Source of the DNA: Streptomyces sp. SID14436
GTDB lineage: Bacteria; Actinomycetota; Actinomycetes; Streptomycetales; Streptomycetaceae
Direction: 5' to 3'
Assembly (NCBI RefSeq): GCF_010548465.1
Contig: NZ_JAAGMD010000584.1
Coordinates: 1 to 41,840, forward strand
Length of the DNA stretch: 41,840 nt
Below the pieces are notes generated by a model. The model made no database searches, was not told where the DNA came from, and saw only the letters and a program-made list of their open reading frames with translations. Below, piece after piece: positions 32,709 through 41,356 of the stretch (its first letter is position 1; each line of letters opens with the position of its first letter). Both the position numbers and the translations under genes were made by a program.

Positions 32709-33533
32709 ATGCTCGCGATACGCAACCGCCGCCGGAAGGCGGTGGCCCTCGCCACGGCCGCCGTGCTGGCCGGCCTGACCGCCCCCGCCCTGACGGCCGG
32801 CACCGCCACGGCCACCACGACGACGGCCGCCCCCCACGCCGCCGCCTACGACGACGCGTACTACGACGACGCCGCCGGCAAGACCGGTGACGCCCTCAAG
32901 GACGCCCTGCACACGATCATCAGCGACCAGACCAAGCTGTCGTACTCGGCGGTCTGGGACGCCCTGAAGGTCACCGACCAGGACCCGGGCAACAGCAACA
33001 ACGTGATCCTGCTGTACTCGGGCATCTCCCGCAGCAAGTCCCTCAACGGCGGGGACACCGGCGACTGGAACCGCGAGCACGTGTGGGCCAAGTCCCACGG
33101 CGGCTTCGGCACCTCCACCGGCCCCGGCACCGACATCCACCACCTGCGCCCCTCCGACGTCCGCGTCAACAGCGTGCGGGGCAACAAGGACTTCGACAAC
33201 GGCGGCAGCGCCTTCACCGACAGCGGCGGCAGCCTCACCGACTCCGACTCCTTCGAGCCCCGCGACGCCGTCAAGGGCGACGTGGCCCGCATGATCTTCT
33301 ACATGGCGGTCCGCTACGAGGGCACCGACGGCTGGCCCGACCTGGAGGTCAACGGCCAGGTGAACAACGGCAGCAACCCCTACATGGGCAAGCTCTCCGT
33401 GCTGAAGGCCTGGCACCAGGAGGACCCGCCGGACGCCTTCGAGAAGCGCCGCAACGACGTCATCCACGACTCCTTCCAGCACAACCGCAACCCGTTCATC
33501 GACCACCCGGAGTGGGTCGAGTCGATCTGGTAG
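32709..33533 (+). CDS. secreted endonuclease I family nuclease
   Basis: The 274-residue enzyme has a signal peptide (MLAIRNRRRKAVALATAAVL, cleaved before about residue 40) and the Endonuclease_1 domain of EndA/Vvn-type nonspecific nucleases. The catalytic segment is DWNREHVWAKSHGG with the His and Asn that bind the metal and water, preceded by LYSGISRSKS and followed by TDIHHLRPSDVRVNSVRGNKDF and DAVKGDVARMIFYMAVRYEG. It probably degrades extracellular DNA and RNA for nutrients. Its last 38 bases overlap the converging small gene on the opposite strand. No neighbour shares its function. Confidence 0.92.
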   Translation: MLAIRNRRRKAVALATAAVLAGLTAPALTAGTATATTTTAAPHAAAYDDAYYDDAAGKTGDALKDALHTIISDQTKLSYSAVWDALKVTDQDPGNSNNVILLYSGISRSKSLNGGDTGDWNREHVWAKSHGGFGTSTGPGTDIHHLRPSDVRVNSVRGNKDFDNGGSAFTDSGGSLTDSDSFEPRDAVKGDVARMIFYMAVRYEGTDGWPDLEVNGQVNNGSNPYMGKLSVLKAWHQEDPPDAFEKRRNDVIHDSFQHNRNPFIDHPEWVESIW

Positions 33534-33819
33534 CCGCCCGCCCGCCCCTGCTCTCCGCGACCCGGCACACGCCGGCCAGCGCCTCGCGCATCCGGGCGAG
33601 CAGGAACCGCAGCTGCTCCGGGGTCGTGCGGCGGTCCGCCAGCAGGTCCGCCGCATGGCCGAGCAGGTCCGCGGCCATCGCGAGCAGGGTCTCCTCGACC
33701 GTGTCGGCGTGACGGGACACCCTCCCCGTACCGTCGGTGATCAGATAGCACGGCTTGCCCTCCTCCCCGGTCCACGGCAGCAGCCGCACCTCGTCCGCGT
33801 CGCGCCCGTCGCTCCTCAC
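33496..33819 (-). CDS. small hypothetical protein downstream of an XRE-associated gene
   Basis: The 107-residue protein starts GTG at 33819, preceded by GGAGGTGA and overlapping the upstream stop (GTGA), which shows translational coupling. The central part reads VRLLPWTGEEGKPCYLITDG and TVEETLLAMAADLLGHAADLL, a predicted strand-turn then helix, typical of small Streptomyces proteins that sit beside XRE-DUF5753 genes. I do not know a function. The last 13 codons overlap the 3' end of the endonuclease gene in antisense. A longer upstream frame exists but the ribosome site decides for 33819. Confidence 0.78.
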   Translation of the reverse strand: MRSDGRDADEVRLLPWTGEEGKPCYLITDGTGRVSRHADTVEETLLAMAADLLGHAADLLADRRTTPEQLRFLLARMREALAGVCRVAESRGGRAATRSTRPTPGGR

Positions 33820-34124
33820 GCCGTCACCTCCACGCCGTGGATGACGCGCGGCCCGACGTCGATCCCGTGCACGGCGAGCCACAGTGCGCGGCGCCGGGCA
33901 CGCTGCCGCCGGGCCTCCTCCTTGCGCTCGTGCGCCAGGAGGTACGGGCGGACCAGCGCGTTGTCCTCGCCCCGCAACGGAGGCGGTGCCGGCCTGCGGG
34001 CGGCCTCCCGGCCCGGGGCGGGGACCGCGCGGTGACGCGGACCGGCCCCGCGCCGGTGCCGCCCCCGCGCCGGGAACAGCAGCCGCAGCAGCGGCGCGAG
34101 GAGGGAGGCGGTGGCTTCGGTCAT
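33816..34124 (-). CDS. small hypothetical protein beside an XRE regulator
   Basis: The 102-residue product starts at ATG 34124 after an AGGGG and ends in a stop overlapping the next start by 4 bases. It has an N-terminal helix (TEATASLLAPLLRLLFPARG), a very basic middle (RGRHRRGAGPRHRAVPAPGRE, shortened) and a C-terminal segment, RGEDNALVRPYLLAHERKEE followed by RRRALWLAVHGIDVGPRVIHG, that recurs beside XRE-DUF5753 genes in Streptomyces as far as I recall. It is divergent from the XRE gene by 150 bases. The function is unknown; a regulatory accessory is inferred from context. Confidence 0.75.
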   Translation of the reverse strand: MTEATASLLAPLLRLLFPARGRHRRGAGPRHRAVPAPGREAARRPAPPPLRGEDNALVRPYLLAHERKEEARRQRARRRALWLAVHGIDVGPRVIHGVEVTA

Positions 34125-34258
34125 GTCGTCGGTACCCCTGGATGCGTCGAGGACCACGCCCGGGCCGTCATGGAGACACCCCGGGCGGGAGATCGCCTTG
34201 TGTAGCGATCCGCTCACAGAGTGGAAGCGAGAGGGCTAGGCTCGCCAGAGGGTTGGTG

Positions 34259-34277
34259 GTGACAGAGCACCTGTCAC
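34259..34277. promoter_or_regulatory. GTGACA-N7-TGTCAC operator before the XRE-DUF5753 gene
   Basis: GTGACAG-AGCAC-CTGTCAC (7-base arms) ends directly against the first ATG (34278). The same GTGACA-N7-TGTCAC pattern with identical spacing occurs inside the gene. Placement at the start codon suits autorepression. Confidence 0.6.
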
Positions 34278-35087
34278 ATGGGGGTTGACGCGATGGGCAG
34301 CATGTACGGGGACTGGCTGAAGGACCGGCGCGAGACGGCCGGCCTCACCCAGCAGCAACTGGCCGACATGGCGATCATGACGCGTTCGCACATCGCGCAC
34401 ATCGAGGCGGGCCGCCGGGTGCCGTCGAAGGAGGACGCGCGACGGCTGGACACGGCGCTGAACACGGGGAACGTGCTCAGCAGCTTTCTGCCCCGGCAGG
34501 AAGCCGCGGCAGCCGGCTACTTCGAATCAGTGCGGGTGCTCGAACAACAGGCGGTGACCATCCGCGAGTTCGCGCTGTCCTACGTTCCCGGCATCCTCCA
34601 GACCGAGTCGTACGCGCGTGCGGTTCTCCGGTCGGCGTTCCCTCCTGTGAGTGACGAGCAATGTGACAGGCGCCTTGTCACACGCCTGGCTCGGGCGAAA
34701 GTCCTTGAGGATCCGGTGAATCCGGTGGTATGGGCGCTGCTCGACGAGGCGGTACTGCGGCGCCCTGTGGGCGGTCCCTCCGTCATGGCGGAGCAGCTGA
34801 GCCACCTGGTCGGCCTGGCCGAGTCCGGGCGCATCCGGGTCCACGTGATGCCCTTCGGCGTGGGCCTCCACCCCCTGCTGGACAGCATGCTGACGCTGAT
34901 GTGGTTCGAGGACCAGCCGCCGGTCGCGTACAGCGAGGGTCTGCGGATGGGCCGCCTGCACGATTCGCCGTCCGTGGTACGCGAGTTGCAGCACCGCTAC
35001 GATCTCGCGCTGAGCGACGCGCTGTCGCTGACGGACTCCATCGCCCTCCTCGGGGCCGTTGCGAAGGACCACGGAGACAATGGCTGA
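34278..35087 (+). CDS. XRE-family regulator with DUF5753 domain
   Basis: The 269-residue protein has an N-terminal helix-turn-helix (LKDRRETAGLTQQQLADMAI then MTRSHIAHIEAGRRVP, residues 14-50) and DUF5753 (FALSYVPGILQTESYARAVL, WALLDEAVLRRPVGG, IRVHVMPFGVGLHPLLDS). It is the second such regulator in the window. Two starts compete: ATG 34278 touches the palindrome and lacks a ribosome site, while ATG 34293 has GGGGGT 10 bases before it and is favoured, giving 264 residues. Its stop overlaps the DUF397 start by 8 bases. Autoregulation through the GTGACA palindromes is plausible. Confidence 0.93.
   Translation: MGVDAMGSMYGDWLKDRRETAGLTQQQLADMAIMTRSHIAHIEAGRRVPSKEDARRLDTALNTGNVLSSFLPRQEAAAAGYFESVRVLEQQAVTIREFALSYVPGILQTESYARAVLRSAFPPVSDEQCDRRLVTRLARAKVLEDPVNPVVWALLDEAVLRRPVGGPSVMAEQLSHLVGLAESGRIRVHVMPFGVGLHPLLDSMLTLMWFEDQPPVAYSEGLRMGRLHDSPSVVRELQHRYDLALSDALSLTDSIALLGAVAKDHGDNG
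34663..34681. promoter_or_regulatory. second GTGACA-N7-TGTCAC palindrome, inside the XRE gene
   Basis: GTGACA-GGCGCCT-TGTCAC repeats the arms and 7-base spacing of the start-site palindrome, and is nearly symmetric throughout (GGCGCC centre). It encodes part of DEQCDRRLVT, so it is in coding sequence 404 bases downstream of the first site. Chance recurrence is unlikely but cannot be excluded. Confidence 0.5.
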
Positions 35088-35286
35088 TCACGTCATGACC
35101 CGGGCCGTCTCACCGAGCGGCTGGCGCAAGTCCTCCCACAGTGATCCGAACGGCGGCAGCTGCCTGGAGGTGCTGGACGGGGCCCCGGAGGGGATACCCG
35201 TGCGGGACTCGAAGGTCACGCACGGGCCGGTGCTGGTGTTCCCGGGCACGGCATGGGCGGCCTTCGTCACCCACCTCAAGAACTGA
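35080..35286 (+). CDS. DUF397 protein
   Basis: The 68-residue protein carries the DUF397 motifs WRKSSHSDPNGGSCLEVLD, IPVRDSK and AWAAFVTHLK. It starts ATG 35080, overlapping the upstream regulator stop by 8 bases, which makes the XRE/DUF397 pair an operon with tight translational coupling. An upstream in-frame ATG exists inside the XRE gene but ACGGAG supports 35080. As in the first pair, it probably modulates the regulator; the mechanism is unknown. Confidence 0.9.
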   Translation: MADHVMTRAVSPSGWRKSSHSDPNGGSCLEVLDGAPEGIPVRDSKVTHGPVLVFPGTAWAAFVTHLKN

Positions 35287-35300
35287 GACCCGGGCCCGCC

Positions 35301-35325
35301 GGGGCGAAGACGCACGCTTCACCCC
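35301..35325. terminator. weak terminator between convergent DUF397 and reductase genes
   Basis: The arms 35301-35309 and 35317-35325 pair over 9 positions with one mismatch and a 7-base loop, in the 54-base gap between the two converging genes. Confidence 0.35.
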
Positions 35326-35340
35326 GCCCTCACCCGCCCG

Positions 35341-35940
35341 TCACCCCGGGTACGGCGCCGCCTCCCGTGCCGAGCGCAGGGCTGACGTCCACCAGGACAG
35401 CTGCTCCAGCAGCTTCTTCGCGTAGCCCGGGATCTCCGGGTCGAGGGGGCGGCCGTCCTCCCAGGGCACCCGGTTCAGGGGGAAGGCGAGACCGTCGCGG
35501 ATGGTCACCGCGTGCAGCTCGGTCATCACGTTCTCCAGGTGCAGCACGGCGTGCCGGCCGCCCGCCGCGCCGCCGTAGCTGACGAAGGCCACGGGCTTCG
35601 CCGCCCACTGGGTGTAGTGCCAGTCGATGGCGGCCTTGAGCGACGCCGGGTAGCTGTGGTTGTACTCCGGCGTGACCATGATGAAGGCGTCCGCGGCCTC
35701 CAGTGCCGCCGTGAGCGGGGCCATGGCGGCGGGGCGGGGGTAGGAGGCGCCGGCGACGCTCGGGTAGGCGTCCGGCAGGGCCAGCGGGAGGCCGACGTCG
35801 GCGAGGTCGACGACCTCGACGTCGAAGGCGCCGTGTTCGCGGGCCTGTCCGGCGATCCACGAGCCCACCACGGGACCGAAGCGTCCCTCCCGGACGCTGC
35901 CGACGAGGACCACGAGCCTGTGCTTGGTGTTGATGTCCAT
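35341..35940 (-). CDS. NADPH-dependent FMN reductase
   Basis: The 199-residue flavodoxin-like protein reduces FMN or uses it to reduce quinones, azo or metal substrates. The FMN phosphate loop is VLVGSVREGRFGPVV near residue 10, and PEYNHSYPASLKAAIDW near 98 is the flavin-contacting motif of the NAD(P)H-dependent FMN reductase family; FVSYGGAAGGRHA follows. The ATG at 35940 follows GGAGGG. It is divergent from an MmyB-type regulator that likely represses it. The C-terminus runs into a 54-base gap to the DUF397 gene. The natural substrate is unknown. Confidence 0.92.
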   Translation of the reverse strand: MDINTKHRLVVLVGSVREGRFGPVVGSWIAGQAREHGAFDVEVVDLADVGLPLALPDAYPSVAGASYPRPAAMAPLTAALEAADAFIMVTPEYNHSYPASLKAAIDWHYTQWAAKPVAFVSYGGAAGGRHAVLHLENVMTELHAVTIRDGLAFPLNRVPWEDGRPLDPEIPGYAKKLLEQLSWWTSALRSAREAAPYPG

Positions 35941-36008
35941 GCCCTCCACCCTGGAAGCGGCCCGGGGCGGCAGCCAGACCGCGCTGTGGCTGGCCCCGGC
36001 AGGGCCAC

Positions 36009-36036
36009 CCTGAGCACTTCGGGTGGGGCGCTCAGG
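36009..36036. promoter_or_regulatory. inverted repeat in the FMN reductase / MmyB-type regulator gap
   Basis: CCTGAGC (36009-36015) and GCTCAGG (36030-36036) are exact inverted copies with 14 bases between. The right arm overlaps the regulator's ribosome site, and the pair lies between divergent genes, so it could be the regulator's operator. Confidence 0.4.
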
Positions 36037-36042
36037 AGTTCT

Positions 36043-36894
36043 ATGCTCGCGGTCATGGGGACACCCTTGGGCGATTTCATCCGGGTCAAGCGGGACAGCA
36101 TCCAGCCGGAGCAGCTGGGCCTGCCGGACCACGGCCGCCGCCGCTCGCCGGGCCTGCGCCGGTCGGACGTCGCCGTGCGCGCCGGGATCAGCGTCGAGTA
36201 CCTGACCCGGATCGAGCAGGGCCGGGACCGCAATCCCTCGGTGGCGGTGCTGCACGCCCTCGGCGACGCGCTCGCCCTGAACACGGCGGAACGCGAGCAC
36301 CTGCGCTACCTGGCGAAGGTGACCGGCGATGAGTGCACCGGGCGCCTGGGGCCCGAGCCGGCCCGCCGTGAGGTGCGCCCGTCCGTGCTGGAGACCCTCC
36401 GGCTGCTCGAACCGGGCATCGCGGTGGTCACCAACCGGCTGGGCGACCTGCTCGCGTGGACGGCCGCCTACGAGGCGCTGGCCGACGGTACGGGACTGCT
36501 GGAGGGGGATGCCCCGAACCTCACCCGGTACGTGTTCACCGACGCCCGTGCCAGGACGTACTTCGCGGACTGGGAGACCGTCGCGGACGAGCAGGCGTTC
36601 GACCTGTGGCAGGGGCCGACGGCGGAGAAAGCGGAGCGGCTGGCGGCGGAGCTCGCGCCCGCCGCCGGACCGGAGTTCGCCGAGCGGATGAACCGCCACA
36701 AGGTCCCGGAGCGGGGTGTCCTGCGCCTGCGCCACCCCACCGCCGGCGACCTCCGCCTACGCCGCGAACTCCTCGAACTCGCGTCGGACGCCCAGCTGTT
36801 GCTGGTCCTGCTCCCCGACGACGAGGCGACGGCCGCGGCGGTGGCCCGCCTCCGCGAGCAGACGGGCCACGGACGCCTGCGGGCGATCTCGTAG
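36043..36894 (+). CDS. MmyB-like XRE-family regulator
   Basis: The 283-residue regulator has an N-terminal helix-turn-helix of the type LGDFIRVKRDSIQPEQLGLP then RRSPGLRRSDVAVRAGISVE and YLTRIEQGRDRNPS, followed by an MmyB-like ligand-binding domain (VVTNRLGDLLAWTAAYEAL, NLTRYVFTDARARTYFADWE, LLVLLPDDEATAAAVARL). MmyB-type proteins often sense fatty-acid or antibiotic-like ligands. ATG 36043 is preferred over ATG 36055 since AGGAG is 5 bases away. It is divergent from an FMN reductase, a common pairing in which the regulator represses the redox gene. Confidence 0.9.
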   Translation: MLAVMGTPLGDFIRVKRDSIQPEQLGLPDHGRRRSPGLRRSDVAVRAGISVEYLTRIEQGRDRNPSVAVLHALGDALALNTAEREHLRYLAKVTGDECTGRLGPEPARREVRPSVLETLRLLEPGIAVVTNRLGDLLAWTAAYEALADGTGLLEGDAPNLTRYVFTDARARTYFADWETVADEQAFDLWQGPTAEKAERLAAELAPAAGPEFAERMNRHKVPERGVLRLRHPTAGDLRLRRELLELASDAQLLLVLLPDDEATAAAVARLREQTGHGRLRAIS

Positions 36895-36899
36895 GGGCC

Positions 36900-36951
36900 C
36901 TCGGCGCCCCGGTGCGCCCGTGACCATCACGGCGTCCAGAGGGGCACCGAG
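36900..36951. terminator. probable bidirectional terminator between convergent genes
   Basis: The arms 36900-36910 and 36941-36951 pair over 11 positions with one mismatch and enclose a second small stem at 36918-36923/36927-36932. It lies in the 97-base gap between the regulator and the minus-strand TPP-enzyme gene. Confidence 0.45.
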
Positions 36952-36991
36952 CAGTGGAGGTGTCCCGCCCCCCCGGCTCCGGAGACGCACC

Positions 36992-38677
36992 TCAGTCCAG
37001 ATGCGTCGGCGCGAACATGCGCAGGACCGCGGGCAGGACGACCACGGACGGGCCGGGGGCGGCCAGGGCCTTCGCGAGGTCCCGCTCCAGGGTCTCGGGC
37101 GTCGTCCGGGTGCCCGGGACGCCGAAGGACTCCGCGAGGGTGACGAAGTCGGGGCGGGTCAGCTCCGTCGCCGTAGACGCGCCGAAGGTGTCGGTCATGT
37201 ACTCGCGCAGGATGCCGTAGCCGCCGTCGTCGACGATCAGCCAGGTGACGTCCAGGTCGTACTGCCGTGCCGTGGCCAGCTCGGCGATGGAGTACAGGGC
37301 GCCGCCGTCGCCGGAGACCGCCAGCACCGGGCGGGTGGGGTCGGCGACGGCCGCGCCGAGGGCGGCGGGGAAGCCGTAGCCGAGGCCGCCGGCGCCCTGC
37401 GCGGAGTGCAGGTGGTTGGGGCCCATGGCGTCGAAGGCGGACCAGGCCCAGTAGGCCAGGATCGTCATGTCCCAGAAGGACGGCGACTTGGTGGGCAGGG
37501 CGCGGCGGACGGCCGTGAGGACCTGCTGCTCCAGGGTGAGGTCCTGGGCGGCGATGCGGGCGCGGACCCGTTCCAGCAGGTCGCGGACCCGCTCAGGCGC
37601 GGTCGCGTCCTCGCGGGGTTCCACGGTCTCCAGCAGCGCCTGGAGGGCGAGCCGGGCGTCGGCGTGGATGCCGATGCCGGGGTGGTTGGACTCCAGCTTG
37701 CCGAGGTCCGCCTCGATCTGGATCACTCGGCCGCGGGGCTTGAAGGTGTGGTAGTTCGAGGAGAGTTCGCCGAGCCCGGAGCCGACGACGAGGAGGACGT
37801 CGGCGTCCTCCAGGAGGTCGGTGGTGTGCCGGTCCTCGATCCAGGACTGGAGCGAGAGGGGGTGGGTCCACGGGAAGGCGCCCTTGCCGCCCGGGGTGGT
37901 GACGACGGGCGCCTGGAGGCGTTCGGCGAGCTGCCGCAGCTTGCCGGAGGCGTCGGAGCGGATCACCCCGCCGCCCGCGATGACCGCCGGGCGTTCCGCG
38001 GTGGCGAGCAGGTGCGCGGCGAGCGCGGTCAGCTCGGGGCGCGGGGGCAGCTCGTCGGGGGTGGCGTCCATCGCCGTCACCGGCGGGAGAAGGGTCTCGG
38101 CGAGCAGGACGTCCTGCGGGACCTCCACCCAGACGGGGCCGTGCGGGACGGTCAGCGCCGACTTCCACGCCTCGGTGAGCGCCGACGGGATCTGGGAGGC
38201 CGTGCGCACGGTGTGGACGGACTTCACCACGCCGCGGAACGAGGCCGACTGGTCGGGGAGTTCGTGCAGGTAGCCGTGGCGGCCGCCGCCGAGTCCGGCC
38301 GTGGGGACCTGGCTGCTGATGGCGAGGACGGGGGCGGAGGCGGCCGCCGCCTCCTGGAGCGCGGGCAGCGCGGTGAGCGCGCCGGGGCCGGTGGACAGCA
38401 GCAGCGGGGCCGCCTCGCCGGTGATGCGGCCGTACGCGTCGGCGGCGAAGCCGGCGTTGTTCTCCACCCGCAGGCCGATGTAGCGCAGGTCGGAGCGGCG
38501 CAGGGCGTCGAACATGCCGAGGGCGTGCTGGCCGGGCAGGCCGAAGACGGTGGTCGCGCCGAGCCCGGCCAGGGTCTCCACGACCAGGTCTCCGCCCGTG
38601 CGGCCGGGCGGGGGGTTCAGCGCCGCCTCCGTCTGCGCGGCGGTCGGGCGGAGCACCAGGTCGTGGTCGTGAGTCAC
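36992..38677 (-). CDS. TPP-dependent enzyme, AruI-like 2-ketoarginine decarboxylase candidate
   Basis: The 561-residue protein has the three-domain acetolactate-synthase architecture: PYR domain with catalytic Glu72 in [16 protein letters not shown], a central domain, and a PP domain with [19 protein letters not shown] (about 455) followed by [14 protein letters not shown] (about 481). The usual metal-binding Asn of the TPP motif (GDG...NNG) is Asp here. [18 protein letters not shown] resembles the GxLHExxDQ segment of AruI-type 5-guanidino-2-oxopentanoate decarboxylases rather than true acetolactate synthases. GTG 38677 overlaps the ureohydrolase stop (GTGA), so the enzymes are coupled. It could act on 2-ketoarginine to yield 4-guanidinobutanal, upstream of guanidinobutyrase. 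Acetolactate synthase activity is less likely but not excluded. Confidence 0.85.
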   Translation of the reverse strand: MTHDHDLVLRPTAAQTEAALNPPPGRTGGDLVVETLAGLGATTVFGLPGQHALGMFDALRRSDLRYIGLRVENNAGFAADAYGRITGEAAPLLLSTGPGALTALPALQEAAAASAPVLAISSQVPTAGLGGGRHGYLHELPDQSASFRGVVKSVHTVRTASQIPSALTEAWKSALTVPHGPVWVEVPQDVLLAETLLPPVTAMDATPDELPPRPELTALAAHLLATAERPAVIAGGGVIRSDASGKLRQLAERLQAPVVTTPGGKGAFPWTHPLSLQSWIEDRHTTDLLEDADVLLVVGSGLGELSSNYHTFKPRGRVIQIEADLGKLESNHPGIGIHADARLALQALLETVEPREDATAPERVRDLLERVRARIAAQDLTLEQQVLTAVRRALPTKSPSFWDMTILAYWAWSAFDAMGPNHLHSAQGAGGLGYGFPAALGAAVADPTRPVLAVSGDGGALYSIAELATARQYDLDVTWLIVDDGGYGILREYMTDTFGASTATELTRPDFVTLAESFGVPGTRTTPETLERDLAKALAAPGPSVVVLPAVLRMFAPTHLD

Positions 38678-39642
38678 TTCGCGCGGGCCTCTGCAATCTG
38701 GCGGGACATGATCGTGGTCAGCTCGTAGGCGGTGTGCGAGGCGGCGACCGAGGTGATCTCCGCGTGGTCGTAGGCGGGCGCCACCTCGACGACGTCCGCC
38801 GAGACCAGGTTGCAGGACGCCAGGCCGCGCAGGATCTCCAGCAGCTCGCGGGAGGTCATGCCGCCCGCCTCGGGCGTGCCGGTGCCGGGGGCGTGCGCCG
38901 GGTCGAGGCAGTCGATGTCGATGGAGATGTACAGCGGGCGGTCGCCGATGCGCTGACGGAGCTGGTCGGCGACCTCGTCGGCGCCGCGCCGGTAGACGTC
39001 GGCGGAGGTGACGATGCCGAAGCCCATCTTCTCGTCGTCGGTGAGGTCCTGCTTGCCGTACAGCGGGCCGCGGATGCCGACGTGGGACAGGGCGGAGGTG
39101 TCGAGGATGCCCTCCTCGACGGCCCGGCGGAACGGGGTGCCGTGGGTGTACTCGGCGCCGAAGTAGGTGTCCCAGGTGTCCAGGTGCGCGTCGAAGTGGA
39201 GCAGCGCGACCGGGCCGTGCTTCTTGGCGACCGCGCGCAGCAGCGGCAGCGCGACGGTGTGGTCGCCGCCCAGGGTCATCAGGCGGGCGCCGGTGCCGAG
39301 CAGGTCGTCGGCGGCGGCCTCCATGGTCTCGACGGCCTCGTTGATGTTGAACGGGTTCACGGCGATGTCGCCGCCGTCCGCGACCTGGGCGAGGGCGAAG
39401 GGGGAGGCGTCCTGGGCCGGGTTGTAGGGGCGCAGCAGCCGGGACGCCTCGCGGATGGCGTTGCCGCCGAAGCGGGCGCCCGGCCGGTAGGAGACACCCG
39501 AGTCGAACGGTATGCCGACCACGGCGACATCGGCGCGGCCGACCTCGTCGAGGCGGGGCAGCCGGGCGAAGGTCGCCGGCCCGGCGTACCGCGGGACGCG
39601 GGACGAGTCGACGGGCCCGCGGGGGGTCTCGTTGCTGCTCAT
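38674..39642 (-). CDS. speB: agmatinase/guanidinobutyrase-type ureohydrolase
   Basis: The 322-residue manganese enzyme hydrolyses a guanidino compound to an amine and urea. Mn ligands are His128 in GGDHTVALP, Asp151, His153 and Asp155 in [10 protein letters not shown], and Asp242 and Asp244 in [16 protein letters not shown]; the family ending [15 protein letters not shown] is present. The sequence alone does not separate agmatinase (SpeB) from guanidinobutyrase (GbuA); the coupled decarboxylase-like gene and symporter favour guanidinobutyrase. The ATG at 39642 follows GAAGG; an upstream in-frame ATG is not supported. It is cotranscribed with the downstream TPP enzyme (4-base overlap) and probably with the symporter 55 bases upstream. 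Confidence 0.92.
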   Translation of the reverse strand: MSSNETPRGPVDSSRVPRYAGPATFARLPRLDEVGRADVAVVGIPFDSGVSYRPGARFGGNAIREASRLLRPYNPAQDASPFALAQVADGGDIAVNPFNINEAVETMEAAADDLLGTGARLMTLGGDHTVALPLLRAVAKKHGPVALLHFDAHLDTWDTYFGAEYTHGTPFRRAVEEGILDTSALSHVGIRGPLYGKQDLTDDEKMGFGIVTSADVYRRGADEVADQLRQRIGDRPLYISIDIDCLDPAHAPGTGTPEAGGMTSRELLEILRGLASCNLVSADVVEVAPAYDHAEITSVAASHTAYELTTIMSRQIAEARAK

Positions 39643-39697
39643 GGAACTGCCTTCTTTCCTACGCTTCGTCGCGTATGTGATGTCTGCCCGCACGACT

Positions 39698-41167
39698 CTA
39701 CTGGCCGGCGGGGACCCGTTCGGACACGGATTCGGTTTCGGGGGCGCGTCCGGCGACGCGTTCGCGCCAGGCGGCGAGCACGGCCGCGTCGGTGGGCGGG
39801 GTCGCCAGGGAGACGACGACGTAGACGGCGAGGGAGGACAGCAGGCCGTAGAGGATCGGCTCGTTGGCGAGGATGCCGAACGTCGCCATCAGGACGACGA
39901 CGGTGAGCCCGCCGACGACGACGGCGGCGAGGGCGCCCTGGGCGGTGCCGCGCCGCCACAGCAGTCCGCCGAGGATCGGCACCAGCAGCCCGCCGACGAG
40001 CAGGTTGTAGGCGACGGTCAGGGCCTGCACGACGTCGTTCAGCGCGATCGCGGTGAGGATCACGGCGACGCCCATGAGCAGGATGAACAGGCGGTTGCCG
40101 CGGACCTCGTCGTGGTCGTCGCCCTGCGGTGCGCGGGCGAGGCCGCGCAGCCGGGCCCAGATGTCGTTGTTGGCGACGGTCGCGCAGGCGATGAGCGCGC
40201 CGGAGGACGTGGACATCACCGCGGCGAGGGCGGCGGCCAGCACCAGCCCGCGCACCCCGAGGGGGAGTTCGTCCTTGACGATGGTGGCGAAGGCGTCGTC
40301 GGCGCTGGCCAGGTCGGGGTAGAGCACCTTGGCCGCGGTGCCGATGACGGCACCGGCGAGGGCGTAGGCGAGGCAGTAGGTGCCCGCGACGGTGCCTCCC
40401 CAGCGGGCGGTGCGGTCGCTGCGGGCGGTGAACACGCGCTGCCAGATGTCCTGGCCGATGAGCATGCCGAAGGTGTAGATCAGCACGTAGGTGAAGATCG
40501 TCTCGCCGCCGATGCCCAGCGGGTCGAAGTACTCGGTGGGCAGCTGCGCCTTCATCTCGGCGAAGCCGCCGGCCTTGACGACGGCGATGGGCAGCAGCAG
40601 GAGCAGCACGCCGATGGTCTTGACGACGAACTGCACCATGTCGGTGAGGGTGATCGACCACATGCCGCCGAGGGTGGAGTAGGCGACGACGATGGAGCCG
40701 CCGAGGACGATGGCGAGGGTGCGGTTCAGGTCGAAGAGGACGTCGAAGATCGTGGCGTAGGCGATCGTCGAGGTCACCGCGAGCATGAGGGTGTACGCCC
40801 ACATGACGAGCCCGGAGATGACGCCCGCCCGGCCGCCGTAGCGCAGGTCGAGCATCTCGGAGACGGTGTAGACCTTCAGCCGGGCGATGCGGGCGGAGAA
40901 GAAGACCGACAGGGCGAGCAGGCCGAGGCCGATGGTGAAGACCATCCAGGCGCCGGACAGGCCGTACTGGTAGCCGAGGCCCACGCCGCCGATGGTGGAG
41001 GCGCCGCCGAGGACGATGGCGGCCATGGTGCCGGAGTACATGGCGGGGCCGAGCCGGCGGCCCGCGACCAGGAACTCGCTCTTGGACCGGGCGCGGCGCA
41101 TGCCCCACCAGCCCATGGCCAGCATGCCGACCAGATAGACGACGATGACCAGGTAGTCCACGGCCAT
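39698..41167 (-). CDS. sodium:solute symporter (SSS) family transporter
   Basis: The 489-residue permease has about 13 membrane helices and matches the SSS family (PutP/PanF-type). Features are the N-terminal [20 protein letters not shown], the motif [12 protein letters not shown], the helix [16 protein letters not shown] near the sodium site, [14 protein letters not shown] and [26 protein letters not shown]. Sodium gradient drives uptake of a small organic solute. It lies 55 bases upstream of the ureohydrolase on the same strand, so it probably brings in the guanidino compound. The ATG at 41167 follows AGGAGG. A divergent PucR-type regulator adjoins it. Confidence 0.93.
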   Translation of the reverse strand: MAVDYLVIVVYLVGMLAMGWWGMRRARSKSEFLVAGRRLGPAMYSGTMAAIVLGGASTIGGVGLGYQYGLSGAWMVFTIGLGLLALSVFFSARIARLKVYTVSEMLDLRYGGRAGVISGLVMWAYTLMLAVTSTIAYATIFDVLFDLNRTLAIVLGGSIVVAYSTLGGMWSITLTDMVQFVVKTIGVLLLLLPIAVVKAGGFAEMKAQLPTEYFDPLGIGGETIFTYVLIYTFGMLIGQDIWQRVFTARSDRTARWGGTVAGTYCLAYALAGAVIGTAAKVLYPDLASADDAFATIVKDELPLGVRGLVLAAALAAVMSTSSGALIACATVANNDIWARLRGLARAPQGDDHDEVRGNRLFILLMGVAVILTAIALNDVVQALTVAYNLLVGGLLVPILGGLLWRRGTAQGALAAVVVGGLTVVVLMATFGILANEPILYGLLSSLAVYVVVSLATPPTDAAVLAAWRERVAGRAPETESVSERVPAGQ

Positions 41168-41300
41168 GCGGGGGCCTCCTTCACGCGGGTGCTCGGTGGC
41201 GTGTCGTGCTGGGGGAAAGGGCCCGGCCGCTCGTCGCGGGGACATCCGCCCGTACCCACGGGCCGCCGGTCTGACCTGACCCTAGGTGGCCGGAAAGCGA

Positions 41301-41330
41301 CTGCGAAGTGTACGTTTCATCCATTCGCAG
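41301..41330. promoter_or_regulatory. inverted repeat in the symporter/PucR gap
   Basis: CTGCGAA (41301-41307) and TTCGCAG (41324-41330) are exact inverted copies with 16 bases between, in the 189-base divergent region. It is a candidate operator for the PucR-type regulator controlling both directions. The rest of the gap must contain both promoters. Confidence 0.45.
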
Positions 41331-41356
41331 CGAACGGGATGGAGGAAACGTCCACC

